Origin: Mesorhizobium sp. M1E.F.Ca.ET.045.02.1.1
Lineage (GTDB): Bacteria; Pseudomonadota; Alphaproteobacteria; Rhizobiales; Rhizobiaceae
Assembly: GCF_003952485.1 (NCBI RefSeq)
Contig: NZ_CP034447.1
Location: 4,974,501-5,038,500 of the forward strand
Length of the DNA stretch: 64,000 bases
Reading direction: 5' to 3'
The notes beneath the pieces were generated by a model. The model made no database searches and was not told the origin of the DNA. It was given only the letters and a program-made list of their open reading frames with translations. The translations under genes and the position numbers were made by a program. Every line of letters starts with the position of its first letter. Position 1 is the first letter of the stretch. Of the stretch, positions 58,896 through 64,000 are shown piece after piece.

Positions 58896-59522
58896 TCAAC
58901 CGGCCTTCTCGGTCTTGACAAAGCTCGGGCGGGCGGCGACGCGCATGTACCACTCCTCGATATCCGCAAAGCGCGCCAGCAGATCGCGGCCTTCGGCAAC
59001 CTTGACGAAATAGGCGATGATCGGTGCTGCGTGCAGGTCGGCCAGCGTCAACTGGTCGCCAAGCAGCCATGGGCCTTTCGCCTTCAGCGACGTCAGTACC
59101 TTCAACACGGTCTCGGCCTGGCCGAGCCCGCCGGCGATCAGGCTCTCATCGGCCGGTATCTTTTCCAGCCGCTCGACCGCGACGTCCCAGACCATGGCGC
59201 GGTAGCCATAGGCATCGAGCATACCGATAATCTGGTCCACCCTCGCGCGGCCGCGCGGGTCGGCCGGTTGCAGGGGCGGACCGTCGAAGGCTTCGTCGAC
59301 ATAGCGCGCGATCGCGCTGGTCTCGAACAGCCGAAAACCGTCATGCTCGAAGGCCGGGATGCGGCCGAACGGGTGATGCTCGAGATACCAGGCCGGAATG
59401 CCGTCGGCGGCGAATATGTCGACAGGGGCGAGCTCGTAGTCGACGCCCTTTTCCTCCAGCGTCATCCGGGCGATGCGGACATAGACGCTGTAGTCGGCGC
59501 CGTAGAGGATCGGCTTTGCCAT
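58896..59522 (-). CDS. Glutathione S-transferase
   Basis: A 208-residue GST. The thioredoxin-like domain has ILYGADYSVYVRIARMTLEEKGVDYEL, with a Ser/Tyr active-site position, the cis-Pro in GRIPAFEHDGFRLFETSAIARYVDE, and a helical C-terminal domain with LLGDQLTLADLHAAPI, whose Asp is the conserved N-cap. The substrate is unknown. It starts three bases after the stop of the upstream unknown gene. Confidence 0.93.
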   Translation of the reverse strand: MAKPILYGADYSVYVRIARMTLEEKGVDYELAPVDIFAADGIPAWYLEHHPFGRIPAFEHDGFRLFETSAIARYVDEAFDGPPLQPADPRGRARVDQIIGMLDAYGYRAMVWDVAVERLEKIPADESLIAGGLGQAETVLKVLTSLKAKGPWLLGDQLTLADLHAAPIIAYFVKVAEGRDLLARFADIEEWYMRVAARPSFVKTEKAG

Positions 59523-59525
59523 TTG

Positions 59526-60263
59526 CTATTCCTCTTTGTCTTGGCTGTCCCGTACCCAGACACGCAGCGGGCCGGCGGCCTGAAAGCCGCAGGTCAGTGC
59601 TTCATCCAACCCGGCGTCGCGGTCATACGCTACCAGCGCGCGACATCCAGCAAACGCATTGGCTGCTGCCCGCACTGCATCCCGATATGTCGGACTGCCA
59701 TCCGTGGCAAAGACATTTGACAACCCAGTCACCAACTCGGATCTATTGGCTATGCAGCCGGCGGCAAAGCCGTCAGCTGTCCGTCGGCCAAGGATAGCGA
59801 TTGCGGGGTCGGCCAGGACTGCCGCTGGAAAGACACGGCCGTTGGAGGGACTTGCGCGATCCGCCCAGGCAAATTCCCACATCTCCAAGCTGGCAGCGTC
59901 CTCAACACGCTCCCAACCGGAAGGCGTCCTCGTCGGATGACTTAGGTCCGTCCAGATCCAGCTTGCTTCGAAGAGCTGACTGAACCCGAGCGGTTGGAGA
60001 TCGAGACGGCAGAACCCGTCCTTGACCGAAAAGCTGGTAGCAAGGACGGATGTCAGTCTGGCTATTTCCGCAAGTTGGACCGCTACGGCATCGGCATCCA
60101 GAGTAGCGACATTGGGGTAGTAAGGAGGTGCTTGCCGGTCGCTCGACCAGACGAAGTCGTTCCTCAGATCACTTAGCCCATGCGCCTTGAAAATAGCCTG
60201 ACAGAGATCGGCGTTATTGCCAGCGCAAAGGCGGACCCTTTCGCTGGCAACAATGCTCGGCAC
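59526..60263 (-). CDS. Protein of unknown function, possibly a GNAT-type fold
   Basis: A 245-residue protein. No strong motif is seen; the order of segments (an N-terminal helical part, a strand-rich middle with AIAILGRRTADGFAAGCIANRS, and a final RALVAYDRDAGLDEALTCGFQAAGPLRVWV) resembles a degenerate acetyltransferase fold in which GYEKDEDLAAARAAGFEPVGPL-like endings occur. A motif for acetyl-CoA (RGxG) is missing. It lies between icd and the GST gene, three bases from each neighbour or nearly so. Confidence 0.65.
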   Translation of the reverse strand: MPSIVASERVRLCAGNNADLCQAIFKAHGLSDLRNDFVWSSDRQAPPYYPNVATLDADAVAVQLAEIARLTSVLATSFSVKDGFCRLDLQPLGFSQLFEASWIWTDLSHPTRTPSGWERVEDAASLEMWEFAWADRASPSNGRVFPAAVLADPAIAILGRRTADGFAAGCIANRSELVTGLSNVFATDGSPTYRDAVRAAANAFAGCRALVAYDRDAGLDEALTCGFQAAGPLRVWVRDSQDKEE

Positions 60264-60266
60264 TTC

Positions 60267-61478
60267 TCACCCCATGGCCTTCTGCAGGTTCTCGTCGATC
60301 TTGTCGAGGAAGCCGGTGGTCGACAGCCAGGGCTGGTCGGGGCCGATCAGCAGCGACAGGTCCTTGGTCATGAAGCCGGACTCGACGGTCTGGATGCAAA
60401 CTTTTTCCAGCGTCTCGGCGAAGCGCTTCAGCTCGGCGTTGTCGTCGAGCTTGGCGCGATGGGCGAGGCCGCGCGTCCAGGCGAAGATCGAGGCGATCGA
60501 GTTGGTCGAGGTCTCCTCGCCCTTCTGGTGCTGGCGGTAGTGGCGGGTGACCGTGCCGTGCGCGGCTTCCGCTTCCACGGTCTTGCCGTCCGGCGTCATC
60601 AGCACGGAGGTCATCAGTCCGAGCGAGCCGAAACCTTGCGCCACCGTGTCCGACTGCACGTCGCCGTCATAGTTCTTGCAGGCCCAGATGTAGCCGCCCG
60701 ACCATTTCAGGCTAGAGGCCACCATGTCGTCGATCAGCCGGTGCTCGTACCAGAGTTTCTTCGCCTTGAACTCGGCCTCGAACTCCTTCTCGTAGACTTC
60801 CTGGAAGATGTCCTTGAAGCGCCCGTCATAGGCCTTGAGGATGGTGTTCTTGGTCGAGAGGTAGACCGGATAGTTGCGCAGCAGGCCGTAGTTCAGCGAG
60901 GCGCGGGCGAATTCGCGGATCGACTCGTCGAGATTGTACATGGCCATGGCGACGCCGGAGGAGGGCGCGTCGTAAACGTCATGCTCGATCACTGTGCCGT
61001 CCTCGCCGACGAACTTGATCGTCAGCTTGCCCTTGCCGGGATAGCGGAAATCGGTGGCGCGGTACTGGTCGCCGAAGGCATGACGGCCGACGACGATCGG
61101 CTTGGTCCAGCCCGGCACCAGGCGCGGCACGTTCTTCATGATGATCGGCTCGCGGAAGATGGTGCCGCCGAGGATGTTGCGGATGGTGCCGTTCGGCGAC
61201 TTCCACATCTTCTTCAGCTTGAATTCCTCGACGCGGGCCTCGTCGGGCGTGATCGTCGCGCATTTCACGCCGACGCCGTATTTCTTGATGGCGTTGGCCG
61301 AGTCGATTGTCACCTGGTCGTTGGTGTCGTCGCGGTGCTGGATGCTGAGGTCGTAATAGTCGAGCTTGATGTCGAGATAAGGGTGGATCAGCTTGTCCTT
61401 GATGAACTGCCAGATGATGCGGGTCATCTCGTCGCCGTCGAGCTCGACGACCGGGTTCGCCACCTTAATCTTCGCCAT
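60267..61478 (-). CDS. icd: NADP-dependent isocitrate dehydrogenase
   Basis: A 403-residue TCA-cycle enzyme that oxidises isocitrate to 2-oxoglutarate. It belongs to the eukaryote-like homodimeric type found in rhizobia, with [20 protein letters not shown] (the isocitrate-binding Ser/Asn/Arg stretch), the metal-site Asp in [11 protein letters not shown], and [15 protein letters not shown] near the C-terminus for NADP. Length is normal. GAGG precedes the ATG. It ends three bases before the unknown gene downstream. Confidence 0.98.
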   Translation of the reverse strand: MAKIKVANPVVELDGDEMTRIIWQFIKDKLIHPYLDIKLDYYDLSIQHRDDTNDQVTIDSANAIKKYGVGVKCATITPDEARVEEFKLKKMWKSPNGTIRNILGGTIFREPIIMKNVPRLVPGWTKPIVVGRHAFGDQYRATDFRYPGKGKLTIKFVGEDGTVIEHDVYDAPSSGVAMAMYNLDESIREFARASLNYGLLRNYPVYLSTKNTILKAYDGRFKDIFQEVYEKEFEAEFKAKKLWYEHRLIDDMVASSLKWSGGYIWACKNYDGDVQSDTVAQGFGSLGLMTSVLMTPDGKTVEAEAAHGTVTRHYRQHQKGEETSTNSIASIFAWTRGLAHRAKLDDNAELKRFAETLEKVCIQTVESGFMTKDLSLLIGPDQPWLSTTGFLDKIDENLQKAMG

Positions 61479-61686
61479 GGAAAGAATGCCTCGTTGCTGG
61501 AGGATATTAACGGCCTTGCCCGCATGGTTTCGGCCGGGGTTGCGGAGCGTATATCAAAGCCTTTTTGAGCGCGCAAACCGCGATCCCTACCACTATGGAC
61601 GAGTGCCGCGCTTGTGAGTGCTTCATTTTCCGGGCCGGATATGGCAGGGGACGCCGAAACGCCGCAAACCCCGGTTACCGAAAGCC

Positions 61687-62526
61687 ATGCCAACCGCAAA
61701 AGACCCCGCCAAGACCACCGGACCGGCGATCATCCTCGTCGAGCCGCAACTCGGCGAGAACATAGGCATGGTCGCCCGCGCCATGGCGAATTTCGGCCTT
61801 TCCGAGCTGCGCCTGGTCAATCCGCGCGACGGCTGGCCGAGCGAGAAGGCGCGGGCCGCCGCCAGCCGCGCCGACCATGTCATCGATGCAACGAAGGTGT
61901 TCGACGATCTGGCCTCGGCGGTCGCCGATCTCAACTTCGTCTTCGCCACCACGGCACGCGAGCGCGACGGCTTCAAACCGGTGCGCGGTCCCGTGGAAGC
62001 GGGCAGGGCGCTGAGAGCCCGCGTCGAGGCCGGGCTGCGCACCGGAATCCTGTTCGGCCGCGAGCGCTTCGGCCTCTATAATGACGAGGTCGGCCTTGCC
62101 GACGAGGTCGTCACTTTTCCTGTCGATCCAGGCTTTTCCTCGCTCAACATCGCGCAGGCGGTGCTTTTGATGTCCTATGAGTGGATGAAGTCCGGTCTTG
62201 CCGACGAGACCGCGACCAATTTCTCCGGACCGGAGCTGGTTCCGGCGACCAAGGAACAGTTGCACAGCCTGTTCACCTATCTGGAAGGCGCGCTCGAGGC
62301 GCGCGGCTATTTCCGGCCGGAGGAGAAGAGGCCGAAGATGGTCGACAATCTGCGCGCCGTGCTGACGCGGGCAGGATTCGCCGAGCCGGAACTGAAGGTG
62401 CTGCGCGGCATCATCTCGTCGCTCGACCGGTTCTCTCCGGCAATGCCGCGCGGCGACGGCTCGCCGGGAGACGATCCGAGGCGGCTGCCGGCCGCACGGA
62501 AACGAGTGGCGGACAAAGAAAGTTAA
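61687..62526 (+). CDS. trmJ: tRNA (cytidine/uridine-2'-O-)-methyltransferase TrmJ
   Basis: A 279-residue SPOUT methyltransferase that methylates the ribose at position 32 of tRNA. PAIILVEPQLGENIGMVARAMANFGLSELRLVNPRDGWP opens the fold, and the knot includes GILFGRERFGLYNDEVGLAD and SSLNIAQAVLLMSYEW, the usual SPOUT motifs 2 and 3. The C-terminal part is the TrmJ extension. The Met at 61687 is the first with family character; the longer frame lacks it. Confidence 0.93.
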   Translation: MPTAKDPAKTTGPAIILVEPQLGENIGMVARAMANFGLSELRLVNPRDGWPSEKARAAASRADHVIDATKVFDDLASAVADLNFVFATTARERDGFKPVRGPVEAGRALRARVEAGLRTGILFGRERFGLYNDEVGLADEVVTFPVDPGFSSLNIAQAVLLMSYEWMKSGLADETATNFSGPELVPATKEQLHSLFTYLEGALEARGYFRPEEKRPKMVDNLRAVLTRAGFAEPELKVLRGIISSLDRFSPAMPRGDGSPGDDPRRLPAARKRVADKES

Positions 62527-62606
62527 AATCTGTAAGCCCTGAGCCTTCGAAGTAACCGAATATTATTCGGTTTTGATCCATCGTTATTGCAACGGTGGGG
62601 TGGCAT

Positions 62607-63206
62607 ATGTTCACGTCCAATATCGGCCGTCTGCGTTTCTTCTTCTATTCGTTCGCTCTGTTCATAGCGGAGGCGGTGGCGATCGTGCTCTGCATTGCCG
62701 CAACGATCGGCTTTGCGGGATTGATCGATTCGATGCCGGGTTCGTCGCGGCAGGGCCTGGCCGGCGCCGCGCTTATTGTGTCTCTTCTCTTCGTTGCGCT
62801 GCGCGGCAACATCGCCTGGCGCCGCAGCCGCGATGCCAACGGGGCCAAGTGGATCCTTTGGGCCTACATCGTCCTTTCCGCCATCTACGCCTTCCTGCAG
62901 GCCGGCACGCTGCTGGTGATCGATTTCGGCAATCCGGAAAGCACGCCAAGCGGCCTGAACCTGCTCGGCCTCTCCATTTTCGGCCTCTGGTGCACGATCC
63001 TGTGGGCGAAGCCTGTCGCCGGCAGCAATATCAATGAGTTGACAGAGGTTTTCGATTTCGAAGGTTCGTTGCCGGCACCAACTCGCGCCGAGCGCACGAC
63101 AACGAGCGTCGCTACCGCTGCGCCGCGCGCTGCCGCGCGTTCCGCGCCGGCGCCGCAGCCGTTTGGCCGGCCGAAGCCCGCGGGGTTCGGCAAGCGCGGG
63201 CTCTGA
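62607..63206 (+). CDS. DUF805-like membrane protein
   Basis: A 199-residue protein. It opens MFTSNIGRLRFFFYSFALF, similar to the GRIGRLRFF start of DUF805 proteins, and has four membrane spans up to residue 140 with an RRSRDANG turn that matches the family's RRLHDxG-type loop. The C-terminal 55 residues are a disordered Ala/Pro/Arg-rich tail. Function unknown. The Met at 62607 is preferred over a GTG four codons earlier. Confidence 0.75.
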   Translation: MFTSNIGRLRFFFYSFALFIAEAVAIVLCIAATIGFAGLIDSMPGSSRQGLAGAALIVSLLFVALRGNIAWRRSRDANGAKWILWAYIVLSAIYAFLQAGTLLVIDFGNPESTPSGLNLLGLSIFGLWCTILWAKPVAGSNINELTEVFDFEGSLPAPTRAERTTTSVATAAPRAAARSAPAPQPFGRPKPAGFGKRGL

Positions 63207-63322
63207 GCAATTTCAAGACTGCGCAAAAGCTGCTGGCATTTGCCACTTCAACACCATGATCGTTCAAGATAGAAGCGCCTTGGCCAAATCACGGGCCAAG
63301 GTCTGCTTTTGGTCCGATGACA

Positions 63323-64000
63323 ATGAATGATCGATCAAGCCACAGCCCGATCCTGATGTTCGATTCCGGTATCGGCGGGCTGACGGTGCTGCGCGAGGCA
63401 CGCGTCCTGATGCCGGACCGTCGCTTCATCTATGTCGCCGACGACGCGGCATTTCCTTATGGTGCTTGGGAAGAGCCGGCGCTCAAGGAACACATCCTTT
63501 CGCTGTTCGGCAAATTGCTCGACCGCCTGCAGCCGGCGATTTCGGTCATCGCCTGCAACACCGCTTCGACCCTGGTGATCGATGCGCTGCGCGAAAAATT
63601 CCCCGGCCATCCCTTCGTCGGCACCGTGCCGGCGATCAAGCCGGCCGCGGAGCGCACGCGTTCCGGCCTGGTCTCGGTGCTGGCGACGCCGGGCACGGTG
63701 AAGCGCCAATACACGCGCGACCTGATCAGCAAATGGGCGCAGAAGTGCCATGTCCGGCTGGTCGGCAGCGACAGGCTGGCGGGTTTGGCGGAGATCTACA
63801 TGCGCGAGGGCTTTGTCGATGAGGAGGCCGTGCGCGCCGAGATCGCGCCCTGCTTCATCGAGCGCGACGGCATGCGCACCGACATCGTCGTGCTCGCCTG
63901 CACGCATTATCCGTTCCTCGCCAACCGCATGCGCAAGACGGCGCCCTGGCCGGTCGACTGGATCGATCCGGCGGAAGCCATCGCGCGACGGGCCATGTCG
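63323..64000 (+). CDS. murI: Glutamate racemase, 3' end cut by the window
   Basis: Cytoplasmic enzyme making D-glutamate for peptidoglycan. 226 codons are present before the window ends, from a typical total of about 270. [14 protein letters not shown] is the N-terminal signature, and the two catalytic cysteines are Cys78 in ACNTAS and Cys193 in ACTHYPFL. The ATG at 63323 is used; another in-frame ATG lies two codons upstream. The frame has no stop inside the window. Confidence 0.96.
   Translation, partial: MNDRSSHSPILMFDSGIGGLTVLREARVLMPDRRFIYVADDAAFPYGAWEEPALKEHILSLFGKLLDRLQPAISVIACNTASTLVIDALREKFPGHPFVGTVPAIKPAAERTRSGLVSVLATPGTVKRQYTRDLISKWAQKCHVRLVGSDRLAGLAEIYMREGFVDEEAVRAEIAPCFIERDGMRTDIVVLACTHYPFLANRMRKTAPWPVDWIDPAEAIARRAMS

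Overview
The window looks like chromosome of a high-GC alphaproteobacterium of the Hyphomicrobiales, most like Mesorhizobium or a close Phyllobacteriaceae relative. The evidence is the lon-HU pair, a SUF operon built around an IscS-type plus a SufS-type cysteine desulfurase, a eukaryote-like NADP isocitrate dehydrogenase, many ABC sugar importers, CTTGAC/CTATAT-like promoter fragments, a TTG-N11-CAA SOS box before recA, and RIME-like and AAAGTG..CGGTTTT-type palindromic repeats. The species is inferred, not shown.

Layout. 1-2.7 kb: 3' part of lon, then HU, each with a clear terminator. 2.7-12.3 kb: a carbohydrate locus with an aldo/keto reductase diverging from a SIS isomerase and a creatininase-family protein, a CUT1 ABC importer (two permeases and an unusually long Tat-type binding protein) diverging from its ATPase, a FucU/RbsD mutarotase and a ribokinase. 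A perfect GTAATCGATTAC palindrome lies between the two importer arms. 12.3-19.5 kb: a looser region with a possible small RNA, an ExoX-like membrane protein whose stop overlaps the start of a 32-residue peptide with a lasso-type leader signature, an amino-acid oxidase-like flavoprotein, small secreted and unknown proteins, tRNA-Asp and tRNA-Val, and a CapD/WbpM-type nucleotide-sugar dehydratase.

19.5-24.4 kb: a ROK-regulated CUT2 sugar operon (ROK, ATPase, binding protein, permease, SDR). 24.6-25.8 kb: an M24-fold hydrolase like ectoine hydrolase. 25.9-31.2 kb: a tightly coupled operon of a glycolate-oxidase-like FAD enzyme, a FadR-type regulator, a VOC protein and an NMT1/SsuA-type ABC importer, with a near-perfect palindrome just before its first gene. 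31.3-41.5 kb: envelope and housekeeping genes (M23 peptidase, one-cysteine peroxiredoxin, AsmA/YhdP-like giant, tyrS, ArnT-like glycosyltransferase with PAP2 phosphatase, alpha/beta hydrolase).

41.8-49.1 kb: the SUF iron-sulfur cluster operon, interrupted between sufD and sufS by a palindromic mosaic repeat. 49.1-52.7 kb: small accessory enzymes and the pseudouridine pair psuG-psuK. 53.0-64.0 kb: recA, alaS, an SDR-DoxX-like fusion with a DUF2269 partner, GST, icd, trmJ, a DUF805-like membrane protein and the 5' part of murI, which runs off the end.

The most unusual item is the overlapping ExoX-like/RiPP-like pair at 12652-13136. No CRISPR array, rRNA, complete insertion sequence or phage module was seen. 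All calls come from reading the sequence; no database search was run.
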